64,000 nt of DNA, taken from NCBI RefSeq assembly GCF_039555335.1, contig NC_092629.1:1-64000 (forward strand). Direction: 5' to 3'. The notes below the pieces were generated by a model. That model made no database searches. It had not been told where the DNA came from and was given only the letters and a program-made list of their open reading frames with translations. Shown in pieces: positions 1 to 12,259 of this stretch. The stretch is from Amphiura filiformis (lineage: Eukaryota; Echinodermata; Ophiuroidea; Amphilepidida; Amphiuridae). Position numbers and translations under genes: made by a program. The stretch's first letter is position 1; each line of letters opens with the position of its first letter.

Positions 1-19
1 CGCTTTTTCATGTTTTTCA

Positions 20-528
20 CTTTNTAGGTAGTTCAAAATCAAATAATTCTCAGACACCTTACCAGTTTAACGATCTACCCGCGTCTGCACAATACGTATC
101 GTATTTAACCATGTGTGAAATCGGCAGTTATGCAAAAGAAATAATGTATAGGGTGGAGTGTTGTATTTTCTTATGAACCGTAAATTTAGATATATTCAAT
201 AATGTCCATTCAAAAGGTCATAGCAAAAATATGCATTACGTTAAATAAAAAATATAGTAAAACATAGACATGCAATGTCATGGATTACTTCTTTTCAATA
301 TTAATTTTGTTTGTCACATGAATAGTCTGTGATCAGTTGAGCACGTTCACTGAGCAAATAAAAAAACACCTGTTCATGGTTAGCGACATAAGTCAATATT
401 CATTTTGATTGAAACCTGTTGCCTTTACTAACAAGTAAGTTTTATTTATGCACAGTCAAATAGAACTTACGTCTGAGCACGAATTTTGAAGATATGTGGA
501 GAAATTTCGTGAATTTATTTTTAGTGCA
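20..528 (+). repeat. Paralogous copy A: unoccupied target site of the LTR element
   Basis: This stretch matches 20,310-20,743 joined to 29,947-30,030, the two flanks of the LTR retrotransposon. Shared landmarks are the 'attctcagacac' block, the 'gcgtctg' block and the 'aacttacgtctgagcacg' block. Where the other copy has ACAG-element-ACAG, this copy has a single ACAG near 452-455. The repeat family itself is not recognised and no ORF was seen. Confidence 0.8.
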
Positions 529-545
529 TAAGAATGTGTGCATTG

Positions 546-2640
546 GACGTTTATTTATTAAGCATAAAAATGTTGTAAGTCATTGCACAGTCCCGACAGA
601 CACGCGCACGATTGGCAATAACTGGCGCGTGAACTTATTATAAGTCGTAATTGGTAAAATGAATCCAACGTTTGAGACGCATTACGGACGCGAAATTACG
701 TCACTCGGTGTTAAACTTTCCAGACCACCCATTAGCCCCTGATTCTCTCCGGAATTCTCCTTTCATTTACTTCTCGCCTTCACCCCCTGCCCCCCCCCCC
801 CAACCACCACCAAATCCCTCAGCCCCCTAATAGCCCAATTTGCCTGACTGTAAAAAAACGTTGTACAACTTTTGGTATAGCAATGTGTCAATATTTCGTG
901 AAAAATTGGTTTATGGATTGGTCCACTTTCTAATTCTCAAAATCACACCCCTCCAAATCAAAACATGATTACCTCCCACCACTACCACCACCAAAAGCCC
1001 ATATGGATAAAATATAAATTAATACGGCCATAAACAAAATTCAGATAGCCTAGTCGTTCATCACTTATTAATAAAAGTACTAGTAGTTCTTAGTGGTAAA
1101 TTTTAATTTAGAAATATAGTCGGTTGTATAATTTGTGTGAAGTTTACACACACACACACCCCCCACCCATTTTATACAGGTGGTTGCAATGATAACGATC
1201 AGACAGAAATTCAATATCATTGGGGGGAGGGCGATTTTGGCAAGCCGTTTGGAAATTTTAACTCCCCCGGGTATCAAGATTATTGCACAGTCCCTAAAGT
1301 AGGCATCGTGTGATCATGCTGAGATGATTGTTGTACAGTCTCAACGCAGGACAACCGATTCTTTTGTTCTGCAAGGCTCACTCAAATGAGGCAATACAAA
1401 CGATCAAACTTGGTGTTGAAATGAGCAAAATTTGGAGTTACACCTTTTCAATGTAAAACTAATTTTCCCGGCCAAATTGAAAGCAATAATTTTCATTTTT
1501 TCAGTAAATGTCAGGACAAACTGTAATGCTTGATACTGTATTTTTTTTCAAATCCTAGTGTTAAACTTAGGCGTGAAATTCAGTCATTTAGTGTAAGATT
1601 TTCGCTTTGATAGACTTCAACCTTTTAGCTTTTCAAAGTAATATAGTTCGCTAATGAAGGATTTTTCCTAACTTTCTAACGCACATCACCGTGAGCGATA
1701 TATCATAGTTTTGTTTTTTATTTCTGTTTTGATTCCACCATTTTTTACTGCCGGCTGAAAATTTTTCAAAATCAACGCGTGAAATCTGAGGCTAATACTA
1801 CCATTGTAGATAGATATCTCTGGGTGCCGTAAGAAGACCGGCCTGGCTACAGTGTTGCCAAAATTTCAATATAGCAAAGAACTTCCCAGGCCCATAGCGC
1901 TCCTATAACACTGATCATGTTATAGCACGATGGGGATCTTTCATCACGTGAGTGATTAAATTTTTGATGTCATCATCACCGTGATCATCGGACCAATGTG
2001 TTGACATTTGCTTCTCCTCAAAACAACTTTGACCAACATTTGGTTAAAAAAACATCAATATTACATGCAATTGGGCAATATTTTAAACAAAACTTTCATT
2101 TAAAAAACATAAATATTACGCTGTGTGTTTTACAAGCAAACTGTTTGGAACACACTACCAAATAACCTTCGTAACATCCCCAAACTTTCGTTATTTAAAC
2201 GCCAACTTAAAACTAATCTTTGTTAATCGATTGTGTATATGTTTGTTTGTCAATTTCGTGCTTTACATGTTTGAGTTTCTCATCGGAAGAGATTGTGCCT
2301 TATAAGAACCATTCATTAACACCAAAAATATGAAGAAATTATTTCCAAACCGTGTTAAGTCAACAATCATTATGTTGCTCATTTTCAAGAATGCTGGTTA
2401 ACAAAAAGCAGGCCATTGTCTCATTTCGTGAACAAAGGTCCACATGCCATTGTTTCCTTACCTTTCCTTTACAATCGGTTACCCAAATTGCATGTAAAAC
2501 ATCTTTTCTTTTTAGAAAAGTTGAACAATGATGGCGCTATTCATCTGAAATCGTGTTTGCATCTTTACAAGGGGTAGACACTTGTAAAATGGTATTAGAA
2601 CATCAGCAAACAGACTAGTTTCTGATAATATCTCACCGAA
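546..2640. other. No gene seen; low-complexity tracts and repeat relics
   Basis: No coding region is convincing here. There is a C-run near 786-800 and a short CA tract near 1,146-1,160. Around 1,200-1,302 the end 'ttattgcacagtccct' resembles the right end of the TTA-flanked element at 18,490-18,907, so it may be a diverged relative. The rest is unrecognised AT-rich sequence. Confidence 0.5.
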
Positions 2641-2879
2641 TGACTTTTGATCCAAATTTTGCCCGGTCTAACTGAAAGACCCCCTTTTTTGGTAAGAGTT
2701 TCCCCCGTCTCACGGGTAAACCTCATTTTGGGGGAGGCCTTCTCACTGTACTGAAATATCCCTTTTTTTGTTGTCTAAGCTCTCACTGAGATACACCAAG
2801 TTTTTAACTGCTGTCCGCACCTCCTCGTCACTTCCAAAGTCGAGTCTCCCGGGCGGTATAACATAACTGTTTTTTTGTA

Positions 2880-3060
2880 CAGAGTCAATAATAAATGTAG
2901 ACATTTTGGCGAGCAAAAGGGTGGGGGTGGGGGCAATTTTTTTGCCAGCTGAGAGGAGGGGGCAAGCGATATTTGGCACACATTCATGTTGCACCTTATA
3001 AATAAAACGCTTTAGCAATGCTAAGGAAAATAGTACGGAAATTATTTAATATGCAAACTT
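2880..3060 (-). mobile_element. Diverged relative of the 18.5 kb TTA-type MITE
   Basis: Read on the minus strand, this segment follows the same order of blocks as 18,730-18,880: 'cagtgcgg'-like, 'agcgttt', 'atgaatgtgtgccaa', 'cgcttgcccc' and a second C-rich block. The similarity is partial and the ends are not clear, so it is called as a relic. The short ORFs over it are not supported as genes. Confidence 0.5.
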
Positions 3061-3480
3061 ACCATATATTCACTATGTAATAGCAAGTCATGTGTGAACA
3101 TACCGTTACTCTGCTGTTTTTACTGGCTAATAAAAAATGTTGAACATTTTTGGTTTTTGTCCGGAAGTGACCCCTTAATGACCTTTGATCCCAATTCTGT
3201 GAAGAACTGTTAGACACTGGCAATAGGCAATGCATGTGTGCAAGTGATGTCACCGTGCTATGTAATATGTGGAAGAAGAAGCATATTTAGTGAACATCAA
3301 AATGATTGGTTTCTTACCGGAAGTGACCCCTTAGTGACCTTTGACCCCAAATTAAAAAATGCCATGTATTCACTATATAATAGCAAGTCATGATCGCTCT
3401 CTTACATCCGGGTATTGCATACAGATTGGGTAGGTCGAAGGTCACACAATAAGGGATTTTTTAACTGCTTTATAGTTACC
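3060..3480 (+). repeat. Two-unit repeat with TGACCTTTGACC motifs
   Basis: Two units carry 'ccggaagtgacccctta' followed by 'tgacctttga' and 'cactat(g/a)taatagcaagtcatg'. The same sentence of motifs recurs at 57,060-58,060. It is non-coding. The repeated TGACCTTTGACC has the form of a direct repeat of nuclear-receptor half-sites with one spacer base. Confidence 0.6.
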
Positions 3481-3509
3481 CGGAATTGATCAGATGAACT
3501 ACAGGTAAT

Positions 3510-4115
3510 TATATACCTCATATATAGATTCCTCTCATCTGATTGGTTAAAAGTGGAGTCATTAAAATAGCTGTTCCCCCTTTTTCTATCAAGATGACGT
3601 CATACAACAACTGTGCCCCGGGCACAGTTGATTCTATGCCCGGAAAATAATTGGATATTCGCAACCCCGAATACACAGATCGCTCGTATACATTGCGCAC
3701 CCACTATACGGCCGGCGTTGATTACGAGTGTTGAGACTATCGCGGTCACAGTTCGCAATGAATTTGACCTCTCCTTGCTTGACGACGATCTTTCACCGGC
3801 CGCCGTAGTGAGTGCAGTGATTGTTTACAAAATGTTACATGTCAAGGATTTATACCTGCCAAATGTCACTTTTTAGACAAATTACTACGACCTGGAGACT
3901 CGGCAGTGTGTGATGTTAGCACAGAAACGGTAGGGTTGTTTTAGATTATGACATCGGTAGATATCGGTCCAAATTCTGCACCCTTGCTCTTGCATGCACT
4001 GTCATGCTGTGTGCATTTAAGCCTAAAGGCCTATGCAGTTAAAAGCTTGTAGGCCTTGTCAGTCAGGGAATCTTTTAACCAATCAAATGAGAAGAATCTA
4101 TATTATTCGGTATAT
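3510..4115. mobile_element. Non-autonomous TIR element (about 0.6 kb)
   Basis: The ends are inverted repeats of about 43 bp, 3,510-3,552 and 4,073-4,115. Both arms include a 'gattggttaaaa' block next to 'ctcat(c/t)t'. The interior is GC-richer and includes a palindrome around 'gccccgggcac' near 3,614. An 87-codon ORF (3,613-3,876) has no recognised domain. The family is not identified. Confidence 0.55.
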
Positions 4116-4119
4116 AAAA

Positions 4120-4281
4120 CAAATATTGACTGCTTAATATTCGGGGCACAGTTTAAAATTATAGGCCCTCGGTGATGTCAAAACCATGACTATGCCCTCA
4201 GCTTCGCTTCGGGCATAGTCATGGTTTTGACATCACCTCGGCCTATAATTTTAACTGTGCCCTCATAGCAGTCAATATTTG
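4120..4281. repeat. 162-bp hairpin
   Basis: Near-perfect inverted arms of about 75 bp surround a short loop near 4,198-4,210. The arms begin and end with 'caaatattgactgc' and its complement, and contain 'ggcacagtt' and 'gatgtcaaaaccatgac'. It could be a foldback MITE. No target-site duplication was established. Confidence 0.7.
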
Positions 4282-4602
4282 TATATTATTATTCAAATGA
4301 ATATATAAATTGCCCCTTGCCTACGATGTCAGTGATTATACATACTAACGTCAGGTGATCAATTATGATGAGTTTACATATCACGTCATTGTGGACGTAC
4401 TAGTAGAGATTAGCGGCGTTGTAATTCGTTTGAAAATAGGCCAATGTGTTCACCATCCACCACGTATTCTGATTATTTTTCTGACTGTTTATTGATCGTA
4501 TTGATCTTATTGTGTATAAGGTACATTACTGGTTGATCACGATACCTCACTAGCTTTTAATTCATCAAGCTACAGGTGGAGGGTCGTCATGTATTTTTTG
4601 TG

Positions 4603-4643
4603 TTGCTAATCCTAACCCTAAGCCTATAACCCTAATCCTTACC
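4603..4643 (+). repeat. Degenerate telomere-like CCCTAA tract
   Basis: Short imperfect repeats of CCTAA and CCCTAA. A similar tract lies at 15,019-15,066 at the far end of the tandem duplication. Both are too short and degenerate to be functional telomere sequence. Confidence 0.5.
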
Positions 4644-5042
4644 CTAAAGCGCGCTTCAGACTCCGTATTGTACGTACAATATTGTATGTACAATACTTTT
4701 CGTGACGTCAAATAGTATTACACGTGCAATAAATAGTATGTGCCGGGAAAATATATATTTTGCTACAATCATAGGTTGCTTAATTGATACGGAGTTGCCA
4801 AATTTCTAAGAGTTCTAAATTTAGTGAGTGCACGGAATGATGAACATCTTTTAATGTCTTCTTGTATTCAACCATGGTAGGTATCATAATACCTACCATG
4901 ATTCAACTGTACTTGAATTATTATATAATCAATAGGCACCTTACGTCGTATTAATACTAATATTAATAATATTAAAATTGTAATAATAATATAAATGGCA
5001 CATTCAGATCTTATTTATTTATTTATAGATTTATCTATTTAG

Positions 5043-5048
5043 GCCTAT

Positions 5049-5123
<75 letters not shown>

Positions 5124-5130
5124 TTGATTG
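5043..5130 (+). repeat. (ATTT)n microsatellite
   Basis: An almost pure ATTT tract of about 20 units that runs into ATTG units. The equivalent place in unit 2 has shorter ATTT tracts inside a three-fold 176-bp tandem repeat. Confidence 0.9.
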
Positions 5131-6915
5131 ATTGATTGATAACTGATTGATTAATTGATTTAGAGATTCCTATATTGATTTAGAAAGTTTAAAAGTATTA
5201 TTTGTAGGCCTTTGTATTTATTCTGGTTCTGATTTTATTGATACTGATATTTTTGTTAATTTTTTAAGTTTTGGCATAGCATTCGTTACATTATAACACG
5301 CTGTGTTATGAATTTGCAACACCTTTTTACATATTGATATCGTTGAGGCATGTTATGAGAGGCCTACTTATGATCATCACAATACATCCATAAACGTGTT
5401 AATGCAGTAACCGTAGCGTTAGGGGCACGGAAGCCCCCCTCCCATTGATCTGAAATATTAGAAAATCCCATTGGAAAACTGCCGAAAACGGCTTGTGCCC
5501 TCCCCTCATCAGAACCGGATGCAACGCCTTCTATACTTTTCATTCATTAATTATAGGCGTATTAATAGTAATGCGTTGAGTTTTTAAAAAGTAATATCCG
5601 CCTTTTTTTTTTTTTTTTTTAAATGACATACGGTACTTGTTACAAAAACAAATCAGCATGGAAAACATTTTTTTTCGTCAGAGGCAGATATTTGGCCTAT
5701 TCAGTGTCATAAAGCTACAAAATAGACGATCTTTTAAAATCATTTTAAATATTTTTTATTTATTTTTCAACCTTATTGTTTGTATTTGTAATGTTCACAC
5801 AATCTGAACATGTGCTTGTAGGACAACGATTTTGAATTAAACATGTTAATTGTGATATTTTAATTCCCCTAGAACACCACAGTTAAGCGTCCAAAATTGT
5901 AAGTGGGTTTTCTTTTATTTAACCTCATTATTTCGCTAAAATTACTCGAAAACCCTCCTAAGAGTTGTTGTTACTAATAAACATTTCATAATTTTGGGCA
6001 AAGGATAGCCAAATAGTTGACCGAAATCGTATATTTACACCAATATTTGACTGAAATCGTATATTAACATTACCGCCCCTTCGTGGCTTTATTGCAAGCC
6101 AAAGTGTGAAACGAGATTACTTGAAATATATATTTCAGAGTTGAAAGAGTTTCAATCCTACGAATATATTTCTGAAATATGTCTCTCTGATTGGTTGATG
6201 GTCAAGAGGATTACGGCATCCTCAAAGCCTCTTGCTGTAATTCTCTAATCGATATCTATTATAGGACCGATCTTCTGAAATCCATACAACCGTGTCAATG
6301 AAATAGTCTCGAATCATAATTTGTGCACGATACAACGTTCATACGTCAGATTTCGGAATTTTATTAAAAATAGGCATAAATCACATTGAACAGGTTGAAT
6401 GCTGCAAAAGTAGATAAAATAACTATGGGTCGAATTTACATTAATCAGTCCTGGGGCCAGGATAACATTTAGGACTCATTCGAATTCTAAAACAATACTT
6501 CGCCAAATGTCCTTGCTTTCATTTTCTCATTTAATTTGTTTTAATTTTAATTAATTTTCTTTATCCACTGGCTCTCTGGTAAATCCGGTATTGCCAAATA
6601 TTTCTTGTCCATTACCCGTGTTAATCTATTTATTTATTAAAATGAACCATCTATTAAATTCCTATAACACAATGTATAGGCCTAGTGTATTTGATAACAA
6701 ATTTGTTTTTATTTTTGATTGGAATTTGGGTTCCATTACACGATTTCATAATAAGATATGTTTGGGCATGGTGGAATTAGTATATGATTAAAAATAGACA
6801 TACTCTTAGGCCCCCTTTTTTAATGTTTGTAGGCCTACATTATTGATATCAATATTTATGTACAAAATGCAAAAAAATGTATATATATTTGATTGTTTTG
6901 TAAACATTAAATTTG

Positions 6916-7813
6916 ATTAGAAGAATTTTTTAACTTCAACACTACTTAAAATTTGATCGCTTACCGGGAGCGCTTTCACAGTACCAACTGCGTCCTCAGC
7001 CGGATGTTATGGCTCTGATGGTTTATGGCTTGTTGACAACCTTCGATGACGTCACACTAGAAGAAGATGACGTCAAAGGTGTTGTCCTCGTCCCACTGGT
7101 GGTCTTGGGTATGAGTAGGTTGTCCCAAACTGGATCTAAATCCAGTCCAGTGTCTCTGTTCAAGTTGGGTCCTTTTTTCCTGATGTTAATGGCTTTTAGG
7201 ACCCTTCTGGAAAATTCTTTGGGTTCTTTTTCCAGCACATTTACGTTTTCCCAGTCTATTTGATGGGTGTTTTTGCTCCTGGAGATATGCTCATGTATAG
7301 CAGATTTGGAACCGGCAGCCTTTGATTTATGTTCAGATAGCCGTTTTTTCAACTTTCTACCTGTTTCATCAATGTACATAGCATCACAGTCTGAACAGGA
7401 GATTTCATAGACGGTCCCTGACTGTTTTAATTTGTCTACTTTATCTTTCGGTGACACAAGTGTTTGCCGGAGTGTGCGGTATGGTTTAAAGGCTGTGGGA
7501 ACACCTGCTGTTTTGAATGCTCGGCGAAGCTGCTCCGAAGTTCCTTCCAAATAAGGTAAAGTTATTGTGAACCCCCTGGAAGTTTCACTATCCGGTTCGT
7601 CCTGTGAAGCTGATTTTTCACGCTTCTCCTGGGCTCTGAAAGGACAACACCTTTGACGTCATCTTCTTCTAGTGTGACGTCATCGAAGGTTGTCAACAAG
7701 CCATAAACCATCAGAGCCATAAAATCCGGCTGAGGACGCAGTTGGTACTGTGAAAGCGCTCCCGGTAAGCGATCAAATTTTAAGTAGTGTTGAAGTCAAA
7801 AAATTCTTCTAAT
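6916..7813 (-). mobile_element. 5'-truncated Penelope-like element with inverted ends
   Basis: The insertion has 173-bp inverted repeats at its two ends, 6,916-7,088 and 7,641-7,813, starting ATTAGAAG. Between them lies the 3' end of a Penelope-like coding region on the minus strand. Inverted terminal copies are an established arrangement for Penelope-like elements. Unit 2 lacks the insertion at about 14,484. A TTAAATT-like repeat lies on both sides but does not abut both ends exactly, so the target duplication is uncertain. Confidence 0.75.
7023..7550 (-). pseudogene. Penelope-like element C-terminus with GIY-YIG endonuclease
   Basis: The 175-codon reading frame shows the last part of a Penelope-like polyprotein. 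Residues 45-75 read as a GIY-YIG module: VYEISC, then CDAMYIDETGRKLKKRLSEH, followed by an AIHEH block and NRDTGLDLDPVWD near the end. GIY-YIG is the endonuclease used by these retroelements for target cutting. The usual glycine of YIG is aspartate here (YID), so activity is doubtful. The reverse transcriptase core is absent because the copy is 5'-truncated. The C-terminus reads into the left inverted repeat. Confidence 0.8.
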
Positions 7814-8376
7814 TTAAATTATACCACTACGTATGAATTTACAATTTTATATTATGATGTTTACTCATAATTATGTCTGGAACGTCAGGGAAAAACTAAG
7901 GAGTATCGGTATTTAGTTTCCTGGGAAACTGAATCAGATGAGCAGTGAGTAAAAACATTTGCCCTAAATCTTTATTTGATTTTTATTGTTTTATGAATTT
8001 ATTAGGGCTACTGGTAAAGTGCAGAAAAAACCTCCAAACGCACTCTAGGATTTTTCATCGGCAGCAGTAGAAATTTCTCTTGCATAGATTTTCTGGTGAC
8101 CTCGCTTGGATTTAGCAAACAATGAACCGTCAGGGTTAAGCGCGCTTCAGACTCCATATTGTACGTACAATATTGTATGTACAATACTTTTCGTGACGTC
8201 AAAAAGTATTGCACGTGCAATAAATAGTATGTACCGGGAAAATATATATTGTGCTACAATCGTTGGTTGCTTAATTGATACGTAGTTGCCAAATTTCTAA
8301 GAGTGGTAAATTTAGTGAGTGTTCGTGCACGGAATGATGAACATCTTTTATGTCTTTTTGTATTCAACTGTACTTA

Positions 8377-8905
8377 ATATTAAAAGGCCTATTAATACTA
8401 ACGATATCAATAATATTAAAATTGTAATAATAATATAAATGGCGCATTCAGTTCTTATTCATTTATTTATAGATTTATTTATTTAGGCCTATTTGTTTAT
8501 TTATTTATTTGTTTATTTATTGATTGATTGATTGGTTGATTGATTGATATTAATATTAAAAGGCCTATTAATACTAACGATATTAATAATATTAAAATTG
8601 TAATAATAATATAAATGGCGCATTCAGTTCTTATTTATTTATTTATAGATTGATTTATTTAGGCCTATTTGTTTTATTTATTTATTTGTTTATTTATTTA
8701 TTGATTGATTGGTTGATTGATTGATATTAATATTAAAAGGCCTATTAATACTAACGATATTAATAATACTAAAATTGTAATAATAATATAAATGGCACAT
8801 TCATTTCTTATTTATTTATTTATAGATTTATTTATTAAGGCCTATTTGTTTATTTATTTATTTATTTATGTATTTATTTATTGATTGATTACTGATTGAT
8901 TTAGC
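8377..8905 (+). repeat. Three tandem copies of a ~176-bp unit
   Basis: Each copy runs from 'attaaaaggcctattaatac' through 'taaaattgtaataataat' to a run of ATTT and ATTG units. Copies start near 8,377, 8,551 and 8,728. Unit 1 has a single copy at about 4,940-5,170, so this expansion happened in unit 2 after the duplication. Confidence 0.8.
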
Positions 8906-9202
8906 GATTCATTTATACTGACATTTAGTCATATATTGATTTAGTCAGTTTCTTAAGTATTATTTGTAGGCCTATGTATTTATTCTGGTTTTGATTTGAT
9001 TGATACTGATATTTTTATTGTTTTTTAAAGTTTTGGCATATAACATTATACATTATAACACGTTGAGTTATGAATTTGCAACAGCTTTTTACATGTTGAT
9101 ATCGTTGAGGCATGTTATGATGGTGTATGTTATAGACCTACTTATGATCATCCCAATACATCCATAAACGTGTTAATGTGAAACGAGATTACTTGAAATA
9201 TA

Positions 9203-9204
9203 TA
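9203..9204. repeat. TA target-site duplication, left
   Basis: Left flank 'gaaatata' then TA. The unoccupied paralogue near 6,122-6,139 has a single TA between the same flanks. Confidence 0.75.
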
Positions 9205-9796
9205 TGGTCCTGTGTCATAAACTGGGGTACCTTTGTGTTACATGTCACAAATTGTTGAAAATCAGAGGTGGTGTGGTATAAAGTGCTGTAACATTTTTTC
9301 CATAAATCTGACAATAGCAAAAGTATATATTTTCGGATAGCTTATAATATAGGGATAATAACTATTTGAGTTTCAAGTTGATATACAGGGTTGCCCAAAA
9401 TATATACAGGGTGAAACAAAAGAAAGTGCTTGAAAACTTGTCCGTGTAATTTACCTATTTATTTTTCACTGAAATGATTTTAGCAATAATTGTGATATAT
9501 TTGAATAGTATAATGACGAAGCTTTCACAAAATATACAGTTTGTTTAAGTTTTACCTAAAGTTAAAATATACAGGGTGTGCCAAATACCTGTACAAAATG
9601 TATATAAAATATTTAGATAACTGTTTATGTACACATTATTTGGCCAAGTATTAACAAATGAATACCCAAATATACCCCAGAATGACTTGAATGTTGCAGA
9701 TTACAGTAAAAATGTTAAATTATGCCATACAAAAGTATATGGTGTGTCATTAAAAAAACATAATTTCTATGTAAAATTATACAGGGTGTGATTTAA

Positions 9797-12259
9797 CGAG
9801 TCAATCAAAGTCGCTATCCTGGTACCATAATATTGCACCCAATTTGTTGCTAGTTGGAAAGAATTTCAAACAAATTCATGTACAGACCTTTGAGAGTAGA
9901 AAAAAGTCAATTATTAACCTTTTGGTAATATTTGATGAAAACAGCAATGTAACTGTGTGGGGTTGGCGTGCCGATATTATGACAATAAATGACAAAAGTC
10001 TCGTTTCGCTTAATGGAGATTCCCTTACAGATTCCCTCTTAAAACATAAATTTCACGTGGTGTGATAACATTACAGGTGGATTGGAAGTAATTATGCGTC
10101 ATTATGTATCTGCAACAACCAGAACGGCAGACAATTAAAGTTTTCAAAGTCATACATCTGACGCCGGTGGGACAAAGCATAATATTACTCAAGACGCTAA
10201 TTGCCAAAAAATCGTATGAAAGACGCAAACACCTTTTGATTGAAAATGGCACGGATTGTTACCATTTTCTGCTTGGTTTGTGATATGAAAATAACAATGT
10301 AATGGAATGTTGTTGACGTAATGCAGTATTATGACAATAAATCAAGGGTGACAAAGGTCTCGCTTCCCCCGTACACAATTGAACGAAAGACGTAAACATC
10401 TTTTGATTGCAAATGGCACGGGTACTATTATCGGCTTAATTTGTGAACAATACAATGGAATATTGTGAACGTCAGCGCATTATTATGACAGTAAATCAAA
10501 ATAATGACGACAAAAGGTTCATTTGAGACATTGCGACACTGAAACATTGCAAAACTGGTTAGGTTAGGGTTTAAGACGCGGTATAGCTAAGTTTATAAGC
10601 ATATTCAGCAGCTGGCCTAATTAAAGATACGGACGGTAGACATTGACCAGTGAACTACATTCATTGTGCTTGTAAAGTACAATCCACCTCATTGGTCAAA
10701 TATTAGTCGCCTCTAGATAGAGTATAGGGCGTCCATACGTCCATACACCATAGGTTCTCGAATGTAAAGATTCAGGCTAATTAAAACTCGATATTGGTTG
10801 GTTATGTATATCAATTTATACTTGAGATGCAGGTGTTTTAATCAGTCCACGTAAAAGGCAGTATACACAATAAAATACTGTGTGTGGTTGTATTTAGTAG
10901 GTAATTGGTATATGAATGTTTTGCAATCAGTTTGCTGCCAACTTGAAGGTAAAACGTAGTTTCTACATTTAATTAGCAAAGTATGTGTTGCCTTTTGCCT
11001 TGAAGACCAGACTAGACAATTAGTTGCGTGCCGAATTATGCATGACACTGAGAATGAACTTAAACCTACTCCGAGACAATCGCTTGACGTTATTGACATG
11101 AATAGAAACGATGACGGTGACTTTTTCGACTCTAATGCGTTTTAATAGGTAATATTGACATGAATAGAAACGATTACGGTGACTTTTTCGACTCTAATGC
11201 ATCTTAATAGGCAAAATATTCCTGAAGTTTATCATTCCGTTGGCTTGCAAACAATGTCTTTTGAATCTGTAAAGCCATTAATCATACTGTCATTTTAATA
11301 TCACCAAACCATTTCAATACACTGCAAAATTGGAAAAACTAAGAATCACATTTAGCGATGCCGACATAATTATTCCAGGCAATCTAGCTGTTTTTCTCTC
11401 TACTTCAAACTAATTGCAATATAATATTTATTAACTACGTACATTTTTATGATGTCCATAGAACACAATACTAAAAGTCTTCAAAATATTCCAGCAGGGG
11501 AAAGGGGTATACTTTGCATAAAACCAAAATGAGAACCCGGGCCTCTGACTTAGGGAAACTTGGGGCTAATATGGCACCTAGCAGTAACTACCCATTTTCG
11601 CAAAATTGCCGTGCAAAATTGTTGATTTTCTGATGGATAATCAGGCTGCTGCACGTATTCCTATGTTTAGAGCTCAAAAGACATTCGAAAGGTCGCATTG
11701 GACCCAATGATTCAACAGTGGGCTGTACAATTTTCTCTACAATCAGATTTTTGTGTAGGGTGCCATATTTCCCTAAGGTGTCATATTACCCCAAGTGACC
11801 CTATACATTATATGTATATAATTAATGCTCCCAATACCATTGCTACATAGGATGTAGTACACCATTATTAAAAAGGACATTCAGAGATCTGTCAAATTCA
11901 AACTATATTCTCCCCACACATGTCTAGAATATTTACTAATGCAGCAACTAACCCTACATGTACCATTACTAGGTTAGACGCTGCATATTCTTAATTCTTT
12001 ATACAAATCTTTGCAAATCTAAAAATGGAACGTGATCTCAAATATGGTTTGTAACCTTAAAGTTTTCTTTGAAGAAAACGGTGTAATGATAATTCCCGAC
12101 TTATCAACCATTTTAAGCGACTTCTGATAATTGTACAGTTTTTTTAGTCTTCGATGGATCTGTGAATATAAGTTGCTCTTATTAATTTCTGAAATATATT
12201 TTGAGTAAAAAAGTAACAAAACATAATTTCTATGTAAAATTATACAGGGTGTGATTTAA
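9797..12259. mobile_element. 2.46-kb block bounded by a 38-bp direct repeat
   Basis: A perfect 38-bp sequence starting 'cataatttctatgtaaaatt' occurs at 9,759-9,796 and again at 12,222-12,259. The sister transposon copy lacks the material between. Inside are a diverged tandem duplication (10,217-10,345 and 10,385-10,510) and a 60-bp tandem duplication (11,092-11,150 and 11,155-11,211). The direct repeat is too long for an ordinary target-site duplication. No protein domain was recognised; ORFs at 9,844-10,065 and 10,842-11,099 are not supported. Confidence 0.55.

Larger units (their letters stand above)
4645..8136 (+). repeat. Segmental duplication, unit 1
   Basis: This unit runs from a 'gcgcgcttcagactcc' module with nested palindromes around 'tattgtacgtacaata', through an ATTT-rich block, to 'tgaaccgtcagggtta'. 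Unit 2 (8,137-14,772) repeats this order head to tail. Unit 1 alone carries about 700 bp at 5,405-6,107 and the Penelope-like insertion at 6,916-7,813. No host gene was seen in it. Confidence 0.75.

Noticed and set aside
3613..3876. 87-codon ORF as a gene
   Set aside because: It sits inside a TIR-bounded repeat, with no domain and no splice or promoter context.
4603..4643. Telomere or chromosome-fusion remnant
   Set aside because: Only a few imperfect units, tied to the ends of a duplicated repeat module.
9844..10065. 73-codon ORF as a protein of the 2.46-kb block
   Set aside because: No recognisable domain and no second copy to show conservation.
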